A DNA stretch of 64,000 nt. Origin: Parachlorella kessleri (Eukaryota > Chlorophyta > Trebouxiophyceae > Chlorellales > Chlorellaceae). Every line of letters starts with the position of its first letter. Within the stretch, counting starts at the first letter, position 1. This document shows positions 45,833 through 58,900 of this stretch, in pieces. The translations under genes were made by a program, and so were the position numbers. The notes beneath the pieces were generated by a model. The model was not told where the DNA came from, made no database searches, and saw only the letters and a program-made list of their open reading frames with translations. The DNA lies in the NCBI GenBank assembly GCA_001598975.1, contig BBXU01000593.1, positions 1-64,000 on the forward strand, read 5' to 3'.

Positions 45833-46792
45833 GTTGCGCGGCTGCTGGCAAGGGTTACTGGTATGCTTGCCACCCTGGGGTCGTGATTCAGTCTGATAAG
45901 GTCATCATGATGGCATCAACTTGTAACATTACACAAGCTGCGGGCATCGTCACCCAGTAGGACTCCAGATCAACAACACCTCCAACGGTTGGCAGTTGGC
46001 AAGGCAGCAAGCTCGTAGCAGTCAAATCAATGGAGGGAAAGGCTTGGTAGAAGAGAAGTATTCAATAGAAAACAGGGTGAGGGGCCAATGAAAGGCCGGT
46101 CCTGCCATGTCACTTCTCAGACAGGCACCTTCCTTGGTTAGTGAGCGTTCATGCTGAGGACCAAGGAAGGGGGGCATGGACATGAAAGGCCCTCATGGTC
46201 CAAGGAACATCAATAGAGGAAGGCGTTCAATACAGCCTTCAATGGCAAGTGATTCTGAAAAAGCAAGCACTCAAGTTAAGTCAGGCGTCAGTCAGGGGTA
46301 AAAGCCAAGGCCCACTGTTGGGCCCGCACAATGGGGCGGCCAACAGCACAGCTCCCGTGCGTCAACTCTCACACAAGTTTCAGCTTCAGGTTTTGCAAGT
46401 TCCACATGAGGTACCAGACAACACAACAAGTAGAGGCAGTAAAACAGAAAGTGCGCGCCCTACCCCTGCCAGGAGCAGCACAGCAACAAGCCCTCCCGGC
46501 TGGCGCAACAGTACAACTTATTGCCTACCTACCTCCTACCTAGTTAACACCCTAACCTAACCAAACCTTGCCCTTTGCCTAACCTTGGCCTCCAGCCCAC
46601 CACTACACAATCTATGCTGCTACTCACTGTCGCGACCCCCGCCTTAAAGCAATGTGTCAGGTCGCCAGCTGCCCACCCCCCACTCACGTGGCTACTAGAC
46701 CAACGCAAGGTCAGGCACGCGTCACCATACCCAGACAACCTGACCCTGAATCAAGCCTATGAAGCAAGGCACAGACCAACGGGCAGAGCCTC
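45833..46792. other. Convergent 3' region between amidase and CDC14
   Basis: No gene recognised. A near-palindromic TGTAACATTACA at 45922-45933 offers a TGTAA signal on both strands: 90 nt after the amidase stop, and about 860 nt after the CDC14 stop on the other strand. Words such as TCAATAGA and GGACCAAGGAA recur loosely between 46050 and 46240. Confidence 0.45.
45922..45926 (+). terminator. TGTAA polyadenylation signal of the amidase gene
   Basis: TGTAA about 90 nt after the amidase stop codon, the expected chlorophyte motif and distance. Confidence 0.5.
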
Positions 46793-49700
46793 TTAGCTGC
46801 CGCCGGAAGAGCTCCTGCGGCCTGACCGGTGCTCGGTCCTGTAGCTGCCCACCGCGTGGCGGAATGCCTCAACAAACGCAGTGGCACCACGCCCGGCCGC
46901 AGCAGCAAAGGCGCTCACCTGCACAGAGTGCCACAACCAGGTCAGAGGACTCCCTGTTCAACAAAAGTATGGGTTTGACAGCGAGCCCAGCCCCAACTCA
47001 AACACAAGCCAGCCCAGCGGGCCCCAGGAGTGGCAGTGCCAGCAAACAAGCGCCTGAACTACAAACACGAAGTCAGACCCTTGCGCGGGCGGGTCCTCAC
47101 CCTGCTGCTGCCGTTGTACTTGGAGTCCGAGGGCCGGGAGCTGACAGTCCAGCTGTCCTCGCTGTCCGCATCAACCACCGCAGAGGCAACTGCAGGAAGA
47201 TGGACAGAGGGCAGCTCGTCAGCCTGCAGGTTCTGGGGTGCTGGGGCTGCTCTCCCTTGTGAGCTCTCGTGGAAAGTCATTTGAGCCTTCTAGCGCTGTG
47301 TGAGACGTGCCACAAACAGGCAGTGACGTTGCGGTTTGCGCATAGACACTGGTCGACACATGCAGCCAGCCTGTGTACTTGCTTGAGCTGGCTGGATGGG
47401 GCAGTGAGGTTGTGTGCACTCACCGTCGTCCAGGTTCATGGCCATGGGGATTTTACGTGGCTGCCCGTTGGGTGCCAGGATGCGCTTGGTGGAGGACCGC
47501 CCCGCGCGGCTAGCAATGTTGGCAGTGGGCGTCACGTTGGCGCTGGCGGCTGCAGAGCGCAGCAGGAGGGAGGACATGAGTAGGGCGCCAGGCGATGCGC
47601 CTCGTGTTGCCATTACCAGTGTAGGAGTGAGAAGGGAGCTGGTTCAAAGCCAAGAGCGCGGGCTAGGTCACGTAGGCAAGAGCACCACCCCATGCTGTCC
47701 TCTCCAAAATACCAGGCAAGCTGACCCCCACTCAGCCCCACCTGCGCTGCCGCTGCTGCCGGGCCGGGTGGGCGTCCCCGCTGCTGCTGCCACCGCCACC
47801 GTGGGCTGCCTGGCGCCGGCGCTGGCCATGGCCGCCAGCTGGGTGCGGGGGCTGGGCTGCGGCGCGGGGCGCTCCACCGAGACGTGGATGTGGATGGGGG
47901 CGCCGCGTGCATGGCCGGGTTTGTTGGGGTGGGCGGGCGGCATCTGCTGTGATGGCACTGACACCATGTAGTCGCGGTCTGCAAGGGAGGGAAGGGCGGG
48001 CAGGACGCTTGAAGACTTGGATATAGTGGACAGGGCAAGCGTGCAAGACATGTGAGCAGTGGACAGATGAGTAGACACTGATACCTGTCAGGGAGGCTGA
48101 AGCCACAGCCTGCAGCCAAGGGCAACAGCAGGCCAAGCTATGCATGCTCACCCTCGGTGATCTCTAGGCGCGACATCTGCTGTGCGGTGGCTGTAGGCAG
48201 CTGGAGCGGCGGGGGTTGCACCGCCTGCTCCTGAGCACTGGCTGGGATGCCCGCCTCTGTACTGCTCTTGCCCGAATGGCGCGGCGACCGCCGCAGGGGC
48301 TGTGCATAGTGTGCGGCGGTGGCAGTGAGGGCGCTGCCCGCGCTGGATGCCGGGGATGGCCCACCCGCCCTGCAGTCGGCGAAGATCTCCACCACCTTGC
48401 GCTGCGCCTGCTGTTGCGGGTGCTGCTGGGGTGCCTGCTGCGCTGACAGGCGGCCAGCAGCGGGAGCGCTGCCCGGCCGCTGCTGCTGCTCATGGAGGCT
48501 GGCGGGCAGCGGTGCCTTGCGCAGATGCATGCCCTCTTGCAGTAGCCTGCAAAGGCACAGGCAGTATGCTGACACAAGCGCAACAAACAGGTTTTGACGC
48601 AATTGACAAGTAAACCCATTAAGCCAGAAGGAGCCACCCATCCATGCGTCCCACTGTGCTCACTACAAGCAAACAGACCTTTGCCAGCGGCCACAGCAGC
48701 ATCAGACTCACCTGGGAGCGTAGTGCAGCAGGTAGTGCTGCTGGGGCCCGATGACTGACCCAGGCCGGCAGACCCGGATGTAGCCCATGGCCTCCTGGGC
48801 CGTGAAGCCGTAGTACTTGATCATGTAGCAGCAGATGAGCACCCCCGTGCGGCCCAGGCCGGCCTTGCAGTGCACCTGCAGCAAGCAGGGAATGAGACGC
48901 CACTCCAGGGACTGCAAGGCGACCAAGCCAGCTGATACCTTCTCCTGCGCAGTGCCAGTGACATTGTCGTGGCCCCTTGCAGCGCACATTCCCCGGTCAG
49001 CCCTTAGCATGTCACCGAGGAGCCCCTCGCACTCGCCCACCGAATGCACCGCCAGTGCCCCGGGTGCCTCACCGCCAGCGCCCCGGGCTCCTTCTCCACA
49101 ACATCCAGGAATCGGTACATGATGGGCTCGCTGGGGCAGGTGCCGTCTGGGAAGTACATCTCGTAGTGCTTCACGCCATACTGGGTGAACCTGCAGGCAA
49201 GGAGGAGGGGCTGCGAATATCCTGGAGCATGGTGGGAATGCAAGCATTACAGCTACACCTTGGTCGCCCCGCAGAAGGCTTGTTGTTTCCCAACTCTGCT
49301 GGCCCAAGGGAGATGTAATGGGACGTGCTTGGACATGATGTGCTGGTAGGTGGCGCACTCCACACTGTACCCAGGAGGTTTTGGTCAGCCTTGCTCACCT
49401 GCCCGCCTCGTACATCTTCTTGTTGAGCCGCACCACCGCAGTTACGCCCTTCTCCCTGAAATACTCGATGTAGTCTTCAGGCACTGCAGGGGGGAAGAGA
49501 CAAGCAATGTGACACCGGTCCTGAGTGGGATGTGATGTGCATGGGTTATGATGGGAGCTAGGGTAGCCGGGTGACGACGCTGGCAGAAGTAGTGCAAAGC
49601 AGCCCCGGGCGAGCTGCTGGCTTTGCCCGCCGGCTTACTGTAGGTGCGCCAGCCTCCGAAGTGCCGCGGCTGTGCCGAAGGGCCGCTAAATGCCAGCAGC

Positions 49701-50950
49701 TTCCCTGGCACTATCCAGTTTAGGTCACCATTCTCCACCTGCAGGAGCGAGGCAAGGGTTAGCTGCAGGCCTAGCATGACTGACTTGAGGACTTGACTTG
49801 CGGCAGAAAAGGGCTCTCTTGTTGCAGGCACAGCTATCGGGGCGAGCACACTACAGCACCCTTGGAGTTGGGAGGCTGGAAGCCGCTACAGATTCAGGCG
49901 TACAGCAGCCAGCCATGTGGTCCCCAGACACACCTGCTCGTAATGCTCGTACTCATCTACATCAAATGGCGCACCCTTGTGCCACTGGATGAAGCCCACC
50001 TGCAACAGGGCATGCATGCTACAACGTAAGCAGAACAGACAAAGACAACGGAGGCATTAGTTGGAAGCTGCAGAACCACCAAGCCCGACGAGGCAGCGCT
50101 GCTGACCTGCCTCCAAAGCAACGGTGGTGGAGCAAAAGGACAGGTAAAGAACAGATCGTAACTCAGGCTCCATGTAACAGACATCCCCCTACCCACCCCT
50201 TCCATCTCAACATATGCCGCCCTGGCCCGCCCACCTCCTTAGCCTTCCACATGCCCCGGATGGCATCCAGCACTCCCAGTTGGTAGGTGGGCACCCCGCA
50301 CGACGCATCCCGGAACCCAGCAAACGGCTCCAGCCGTTGCAGGGGTGCATACGCCTCCTCAGGCGTCCGCCCCAGGAACAGCGCCGAGTAGATGCCAATC
50401 AGGGCAGCCGCGTTGGCGCGCTTGTGAGGGTGGGAGCCGACTAGGAGGTAGACACGCTGCCCTGTGCTGGTGGCCTGCAGCCATGGCGCAACCAGGGTAA
50501 GGTGGTAGACACACTGGGGTGAACAACAAACGGCTGGCAGGTCCCCTTGGCTATGCATGTGTCCGCTTGGTACCGCAAAGCTTTATGCCTTGATGCGACG
50601 GGGGTGTCGCAGCTACACCTAAGCCCACAGGCGATCAACAGCTGCCAGCCGCCCACCTGCTGAAGCAGCGCATTGAGCCGCATGCAGAAACGGTAGGTGT
50701 GCGCGAGGTTGCAGGGCCCAAAGTCGGCGCAGAAGGGCTCATATATGAGGTCGTTGTCCAGGTAGTAGCAGGTGTTGGACGCCGCTATGGGGGAGGCCAC
50801 TGCTGCGAAGGGCTGCTGCAGGCACTGAAAGTACAGCAGGCCCGGGATGACCTCCGCTGCTCCTGCCAGCTCATCTGGAGTGGTGGACATGACTTGAGCG
50901 GCCTGCAATACAGCATCAAAGGGTTGGGGACTGGCCGCCATGTCACACAT
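46793..50950 (-). CDS. CDC14: CDC14 dual-specificity protein phosphatase
   Basis: Proline-directed phosphoserine phosphatase that in other eukaryotes reverses CDK phosphorylation at mitotic exit. Thirteen exons join in frame to 674 aa: 50657..50950, 50235..50474, 49934..49999, 49639..49738, 49399..49483, 49073..49190, 48712..48875, 48152..48546, 47742..47978, 47424..47549, 47101..47240, 46919..46949, 46793..46821. N-terminal domain: [20 protein letters not shown] and [20 protein letters not shown]; linker: [20 protein letters not shown]; catalytic domain: [20 protein letters not shown], then [11 protein letters not shown] with Cys304 and Arg310, and [16 protein letters not shown]. The C-terminal 320 residues are low-complexity, with a basic patch [18 protein letters not shown]. 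The last two tiny exons rest only on splice phase. Start could instead be the in-frame Met at 50941 (MAASPQPF). Confidence 0.93.
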
Positions 50951-52954
50951 TTGGAGCCTAACAGTGACCCCTAACCCAAACCACAGAGTTCACATAATAT
51001 GTAAAATGCCCTAGAACTCTTCACTTAGCCCCAACCCCTGCTGCCCCCTAATACCATCTGTATAGCAGATCTAGGGACGCTGGGCGGATCTTCACCTTGG
51101 ACGCCCCAGGAGCGCGTAAGGTCGCTTCCGTCTAACACGGCAAGCCTTACTGTGCTATTTCAGGCCAAGTACTAGCCCCTCCTTGGCCACGATTAGCCCA
51201 ACCACCAGCAAGCGCAGAAGGCGGGCGTCTAGCCAGTACCCCCACCAGGACGCGTAACGCCGTTAGTATGAGGAAGCCCAGGTCAAAAACGTCACAACAA
51301 CCTATCCGCCGGCTCCCGTACTAGCGTGCCATGTGCAGATGCGGCGCACCTTGTCTGACCGCTGGAGGGTTGGGAGCGGGGGAGAGGGTGTCCTAGAAGC
51401 TGTACCCCGGGCATACGCTACTGTGAGATCCACAGAACAGCCGAGGCAACCGGAGCGGCAGGGCCTTTACATTGGCGCGCCCCTGATGGGCGCAGCAGGC
51501 ACAGCAAGACCAGTTAGGTGGCGGAAAACGTCACTGAAACGTCATGAACGCCAGAGGCAGACTAGAAAGACATTCGTGTTAGCTGAAGCTCGGGTTTCGA
51601 GCCAGAGCGGGGGTGATCGGCCTGCTTGGGGTTCTTGCGTGGTGTCTGTAAGTCCGAGCTCTACTGTGATCTTGCTTCTGCCGCTAGTCGTGTGGCTCAA
51701 GCACCGCAAGCCGGCGATAACAAGTTGATTGTGGCAGGGAGTGCTAACAGAGGTGAGGTCTTCCCCCTTTTCAAGGGGAGGCCTGTACCGACTGTCGGAC
51801 AGGGCTGAATGCAGGGTATGCCTGTGGCTTGCCTCAGTCTGTGAGCCACTAGATCTCTCCCCTTCAAGTAAATGCCACAACATCTGCCACCTGTGAGGCA
51901 TACGACTGGGCTGCTACTTGTCTATGGCGTCCTTTTGCTCATCTGGTTGAGAAGGGGGCACTGGCTGGCACACTGAAGTCCGGCGTTTTGGCTTCATATT
52001 ACTTGTCAGGGGCAGATCAAGCAGTCGTACGGCGGTGGGGTGAAGCTGCGACCACTTGCTGGGCACTATGTAACATCGCATAAGCGTACCACTCGAGGAC
52101 ACACTGTGCCGAACCTGGTAGACGACTATCGGACACTACTCGCATGGCTGATGCGGACTGCAAAGGTTTAGGGCAGCCACGCTCCAAGCTGACATGCAAG
52201 ACGCTCTTTTGGCTTGCAAGCAATTGCGCGAAACTCACCTTGCATAACGCAGCAGATGTGTAAGCCAGCATGTGGCGCCTGCCAAGCAGTCTCTTGTCGC
52301 CACCTGCTACACGCACCACCTCACCTGCTGCCCACATCCAACTGTTCGACACGTCCTTGAGTGTCACGCTCCAGCCATGCTTTGCTGTGCCCCGCAAGCA
52401 GCAGGAGGAAAGGCAAGCCAGCCAGCCCTCGATAAGCGGCCAACCTGCCTCCTGGGAAACATAGGCCACCATCTACGGCCACCAGCCGCGTCTAAGGAAT
52501 AGGCGCTAGTCACGAAGCCTTGTGCACTTGACAAGGTCGCTAGTCTAGTAGGCAACGGGCTACGCTGAACCTGCTGGCTCGCTGGAGATGGCAGAAGATG
52601 TTGATCAACAACAAGCGAGTTTATGCTGACCCAACTCCCAATCAGTACAGAAAGGACACACGCATGTTCTGATCCAGTCATAAGAGCACAGACCAGACAT
52701 GCACAAGCAACGGAGTCGGACTGGTACTCGATACCTTGATAGATACCCTAGTGGGCGTCAGCAGGCTGGCCACTGAACGGCGGTCGCTGGATCGTCCACA
52801 TACAATGCCTCTGCTGCTGCTTGGAAGTGCAGGCTTGAGTTAGACATGCAGACCTTGCTTGCCTAGTTGTACACTATATGGGCTGTGTTGACAAGGTTCC
52901 GTCCAAAGCTTGCACCCCTGCCTCCTAGCGCAGTCCGGTCCTACTGTCAGGAGG
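50951..52954. other. Divergent 2-kb region between CDC14 and OPR2
   Basis: No recognised gene. Frames at 51333-51728 (+, Arg-rich, 131 codons) and 52017-52472 (-, 151 codons) have no domain or splice context. A partial R1 copy may lie at 51770-51820 on the minus strand. Confidence 0.4.
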
Positions 52955-55900
52955 ATGGGGCTGCTTGGATGGCAGGACACAGCAGGGGCCTTGTCCAGGA
53001 CCCCACTATCGTCAGCGAAGCAACAGTGCTGGGCGGCCTACAGGCGCCAGCAGAGGCATCAACTCTGTCAGTTTGCCACCAGAGCACAGAACGCCGCTGC
53101 TCGCGACCCTGCAGTGCACCACGCGGGCCAGCAGGCAGCCGGACAGCTGCAGCCCCCTGCCAGCATACAAGCTATCTGCAGTGCTGCTTCAGCAGAGCTC
53201 ATGCGGACACTTGAAGACTGTTTAGATTTGGGTAGGGACGACGAGCGAACAACTGTCACGGCGCTGCAGCATGCAAGCAACCGTCTCCACGACCCTACTT
53301 TTGCACAGTCGCCTGCTGAGCTTGATGCACTGCTGTTGACCCTGGAACGCATGCTGCGGCGCAACCTAGCGGCACTCACCCCTGACCAGCTGGGTGCTGC
53401 AACCAGGTGTGGGCGTGCCGCCAACCTTGCACTGTGTGGAAAGGTTAGGCTGATGTACTATATGTTTTTTCTTTCGCATGGGATTTTACCTTTATAGGGC
53501 ATCACCTACCCATCTGTTGTGGTTAGTGCCTGAGCGAGAAATGCTTGTTCGTGGGCTTATACTGAGCTCACAGCACCTGCAGTTTGTTTGCGCCCGGCTG
53601 TAGGCAGACTCCTACCTCATCTTGTTTGTGCAGGGCATATGTGGTGCTGGGCGGTACGTCCCACGTGGTAATAGCAGGCCTGCAAAGGTGTGCAGTGAAC
53701 TGGGGAGCCGAGGAGTACAGCCTGCACGCCTTGGCAGAGCTTGCATGGTCCTTTGCGCACTTCAAGCGCCCCACTGCGGCCGCACTCCAGGCGCATCTAA
53801 GGATGGCCGTGGAGGACCCACAGTGTGACTGGCGTGCCTGGTTTGAAGGCGCCTCTTCGGGTCAGCTGCTCATGCTGCTGTGGGGCTTGGCAGCGCTGCA
53901 AGCGATGCCCTGCGAGGCCTTCCTTGAGGCGGTGTGCTGGCAGATGACCAACCTAACCCTGGCTGGGCTTCCCTCCAAGGTGCAGCTGTGCTGTTGCTGG
54001 CGTTTACGCTTGTTTGCAGACACACATCCTGCCCATTTGTTCATGGGGTCGTTTCATTTCAGTTTGGTGCTAGGCTGGGCTGTTCAATCATTTTGAATGC
54101 AAACCTTGCCTCGTGCAGCATGTGGCCATTGCCGCTACGTGCATGTGCCTCAATCTCTGTTGCCAGTCATGCTGCACCGTGCCCACCTCGACTTCTTGCC
54201 GCAGTCACTGGTAACCTTGCTGTGGGCTCTGGCTCGCCTGAGGGCACCTGATGCCAAGGAGTCTCCCATGTTAACCGACACTGTGGAGGCCATTTCAGAG
54301 GAACTCTGTGCCCGCATGGAGCACCAGTTATCCGAGGAGCAGCTGCCGCACAAGCAGCGCTCGCAGCAGGCACAGCACGCTAAGCAGGCAGCCAGGCGTG
54401 GAGCAGGTGTGCCTGACCAGCCCGGCAGGGAGCAGCAGGCTGCAGCTCAGCGGCCACGACGGGCCGGGGCACAGGGCGAAGAGGCCGGTACCAGGTGGCT
54501 GGAGGCTGACCCAGGTTCGGCGCCTGCCGGCAAGACTAGCATGGCTGGAGGGGACAGCTGGCTGCCTCAGCACCCGCCAACCTGTGAAGAGCCTCCTAGC
54601 TGGGGGGCCCCAGCAGGCGCAGCAGCTGGGGCAGCGGCGGTGCATTGGGATGATGTTGGGCATGCTGTGAGCAGCGAAGCGGACCTCAGCCCCAGCATGC
54701 TGGCCACGCTGGTGTGGGCCTGGGGCATGCTGCACCACCGCAGCAGACATGGGCTGCGCATGGCAACTTTGCTGCTGCAGGGAGTTGCGCAGGACCTTGG
54801 TCCTCCTGACACAACCAGGTGCGCAGTATGCAAAGGTCAGGGCCGGGTCTTACCAGGGCTGGCAGACTGACATGGCCGCAATCTGCTTGGGAACACCCGC
54901 CACCATGCCGAGTGGCTGTGTGCCTAGGTGAATTTCGAGGCCTCAGAAAATGGGCTGCGGGTTGAGGGTATTGATGCCTGTGCTTAAATTTCTCAAGGAG
55001 CAAATGGCAGAGCGGTGTGGAGTCCTTTGGGCTGCTTTCCTGCACAGCAGATGAGGCCCTTGAGCCGCCCAGACCTGCCAGCCACCCTTGGTGGCTTCGC
55101 AGCCGACACAGTTGCGAAGCGTGCCATATAGCTCAAGCAACCTTGTGCCCTGGCGCCAACCAACCACCACTCCTGCTTGCTCGCCTGTTCCAGGGCTTTG
55201 TGGGGCCTAGCGCAGCTTGAGTACAGTCCCACCCAGCTGCTCGCCGCGCTGTGCTCCCAGCTTATGCAGCCTGGTGTGCTAGCCTCTTTCACGGCCCGGC
55301 AGCTGGCCACTACCTCCTACGCCTTGAGCGCCTTGGACCACTTCCCAGGGGAGCCCCTGCTGGGACTGCTAGCTGGGCGCTGCCTGGCGGTACGGGGCGA
55401 CCTGGACCCCCCCAGCCTCACCCATGTGCTGTGGAGCCTGGCCAGGTTGGGGTACGCCCATGAGCCCTTCTACGACCAGCTTGCACAGCAGGTGAGCTGT
55501 CCTGGTGACGGTGGTGGTGGCGAGGGAAGGAGAGGGGGTGTGTGTGTGTGGGTGGTGGGGGGGGGCAATGACTGCGCTGGCTATCTGTAGAAAGGTGCTG
55601 CCGGCGCTGATGTGGGTGACGAGGCCAGGCAGGGAGCGGGGGCTGTTGCCAACCTGCGTCCGCCTTGGGGTGGGTCGCAAGGGCCGAGCCTAACAAAGGG
55701 AGCAGGGGCCAGCCCAGCTGACCTGCTTGGGAACCTAGAATTTGTAGAAATAGCATCCGTAGCCTGCTGACATAACTGTCAGCGCCGCCGGCCCCGCAGG
55801 TGCTGGGTGACATGGCGCAGTACAGCCCGGCTGAGCTGGCGGATGTGTCGCGCGTGTATGCCAAGCTGGGCCTGGCGCCGGATGGACTGTTTGAGGCCAT

Positions 55901-58900
55901 CGCCGCGCAGATGGAGGCGTCGCTGCCGGGGGCGGACCTGCAGGATGTGCTGAGGTGAGGGCGCCATAGCCATATATTCAAAGGGATGTCCAACCCAGAG
56001 TAGGGGTCTGCCTGCCTGGCGGTTTGTTTACCTTGGGCATTGCCCTCCGTCCTGTCCCGGCCCCCTCCCAACCTCTTCCATCAGCTCTTGCACAGCGACC
56101 CACCGCCATGCATGCGCTCTCCCCATGCGTCAGGATCCTGACGGCCTTCCACCAGACAGGGCTGCAGCCCGAGCCGCTGCTGGCCGCGGTGGACGCCTGG
56201 GCCAACCAGCGCCTGCGCCAGCTGTCGCCCCAGGCGCTGGCGCTGGCGCTGCGCACGTTTGCCCAGCTGGGCGGGCCCTGCTCGCCCGCCCTGCTGGCCT
56301 CGGCTGAGGAGTGCGTGGTGGGGCAGCTGGAGCGCTTTGAGCCCGGGCAGCTGGCACTGGTAGGTGGCTGCAGGGGCGGCTGGCTGGGTAACCCGGCCAG
56401 CAGACAAGTAGAAACTTGTTGGGTGGTTGGATGAGCGCATGAGTGAGTGAGGAAGCCGGCCAGGCAGAGTGGGGAGCTAGCGTCTTGGTCGAAGTGAATG
56501 CTGTGGTGGGAAACACGTCCCACCGCACAGTGCCCAAGGGGTGGGTGTGTATCTCTCTGTGGGGCTTGGGGGCTTGTGACCTACTGAGATGGCCCCTTAG
56601 GTCTACGGATGGCGCCCACTGCCTGCACATGGTTTGCCACGCTGTGCTGCTGCTGTTCACCTCCTTGACTGTCTGTCGGGGCTGCCCTCCCTCCCCTGTT
56701 GCAGGTGTGCTGGTCATTCACCAAGCTGGGCTACCACGCCCGGGGGGTTGTGGACCAAGGGCTGGTGCTCCTGGTAGAGGCCACGCCCCGCTTCAGCGAC
56801 AAGGCGGTGTCCAACGTGCTGTGGTCGCTGGCCACGCTGTGCCACACGCTGCCAAAGCGGGCAGGGCAGGCCCCGCTGGACCGTGTGGCAGCCAACCTGC
56901 AGGTGCCCCCCTTGGTTGCCGCGTGTGTGCTGCGCCCCCCTGCCTGGACAGGAGTTATGCTGGTTTGACGTGCGGGTGTGGTGTGGTAGGTGCGTGCCGG
57001 AGAGTCCAAGGGGTCTGCCTATACAGTTTGCGAGGCGTGGGGCTGAGATGGCACACTGTTGTACCCGACATTCGAGAGCACCAGGCCACATCGCCAACCA
57101 CCTACGACCGAGCTGGTGTGTGCTGTCGCCCTGCTGCTGGCTCCCGCAATGGTCCCAGCTGGGTAAGAACAGCCGTGTGCAGCATGCATTCCGCCCCCAT
57201 GCCTGCTTGCGTTTAACAAGCTTGGCGTGTCTGTTCCTGGCAGGGCCGGCTCCAGGGGTTCAGCGCCCAGGCTCTGTCGACGATAGCCTGGTCCTACGCT
57301 ACGCTGGGCCACAAGCCCGCCTCCGCCCTCCTACAGGAGCTGGGGGAGGTCGCCAGAGGTGGGGATGGGGTGGGATATGTGAGGGAGGGGAGTTAAGGCA
57401 GCGCTGTGCTTGTTGCTGAGCGTTGGACTGGTCATGTGGCGAGGCTTAACCTCCGTGGGCACAGCTTATGCACAACCTTGACATGGCTATGTCCATGATG
57501 CCATGAGGAGTAGCAAGGAACATCCTACTTTGCTAGCGATTCATCTAGCTCACTTGCCTGCGGGGTTACTGGACGGGCGGAGGTGGTTTACCGTCAGCCC
57601 TTCCCTGCAGGGTTTTACGGGGTGCTGAGGTGCATAGCTACCCTATCCTGCCCCTGCAGGGCAGCTGCGAGCGTTTGAGCCGCAGGGCATGGCCCTGTTG
57701 GTGTGGGCCCTGGCGGCCCTGGGCCACAGCCACCAGCCCCTGCTGAGCAGCATCGACGAGTTCTGCAGCAGCCGCGGCAGGTGAGGGAGAGGCCTGGGCG
57801 GCCCTGGTCACGGTTGGGAAGGGCTCGTTGGCCTTGCTAGACTGGGTCCACTGGGCAACAGGTTCTCCAAGTTCAACGGCCCAGAAGCCAAGGGAGAGAT
57901 CTGCACTGGATGTGTGCTACAGCCTCGAAGTCGCCCAGCCTACAATACACCTATATCTTGACTTACCAATGCATGCGTGTTCCAGTCTTTCCCAGGGCTG
58001 GCAGTCTTCCACGGTTGGTTATCGGCTTCTCCTGCCACGTGTGTAGGCTGGCGTCCCGGGAGCCGCAGCACCTGTCCAACCTGGCCTGGGGCATGGCCAA
58101 AGTTGGGTTCCGCCCCAGCCCCGCCTTCCGTCAGCAGCTCGCCCGCGATGCGGCTCTGTCCGTGGCCGACATGTCCCCCCAGGAGGTGTTCAATGTGGGC
58201 TGGGCGTTTGCCACCTGGCGCCTGCGCCCTGGGCAGCTGTTTGAGGCGCTGGCGGGAGAGGCAGCACGCCGCGCTTTCTCCTTCTCCTCCCAGGTGAACA
58301 ATGCCGGGCATTAGCCTCCCAGCCAGCGCCTGCTGAGAACTGTCCATACTGCGGTGTGGTTAGGAAGGCTGGTCGTGGCTGGGAGCACCAGGGGGTGCTA
58401 CCTTGTTGCCAATCCTGTTTAACACAGCTTGTGTTGTGCCCAGCTCTGCAGTGCTGCTGCTACTTTATTGAGGCGAAGATGCCTGGGAGTCACACGTACG
58501 AGGACAGTTGAACTCACAATGCTGGACAAATATCGTTGAGGGGCCTGGGTGTGTGGGGTTTCTGTTGCAGGAGCTCGCCGGCTTGCTGTGGGCGTTGGCC
58601 AGGGTGGGACACAGCAGGGGCGCCGGCGTCGCCGCCCTGAGGCGGGTGAGTCGCGTGCTGCAAGATGCCTGCAGCTGCGCTCCCTTTCGCGTGCACTGGG
58701 CTGCCTCTCTCGCACCTCCATCCAGCCATTCTCAACCCTGTGGGCTGCCACCCAGAGTAAGTCCACTCACCCTCATCCAGCCCTGAAGCTTCTCCTGTGC
58801 TATAAAGAGCCCCGGAGGTCATCAGCGGTCGCCCGTGTGTGTGCTCCTGCCTGCGTGCAGGCGTCTGAGCAGGAGCTTGACCGGAGGGGTGCTGACTTCA

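Noticed and set aside
51333..52472. Two frames in the CDC14-OPR2 spacer
   Set aside because: 131 and 151 codons without any family feature, signal peptide or neighbouring exon.
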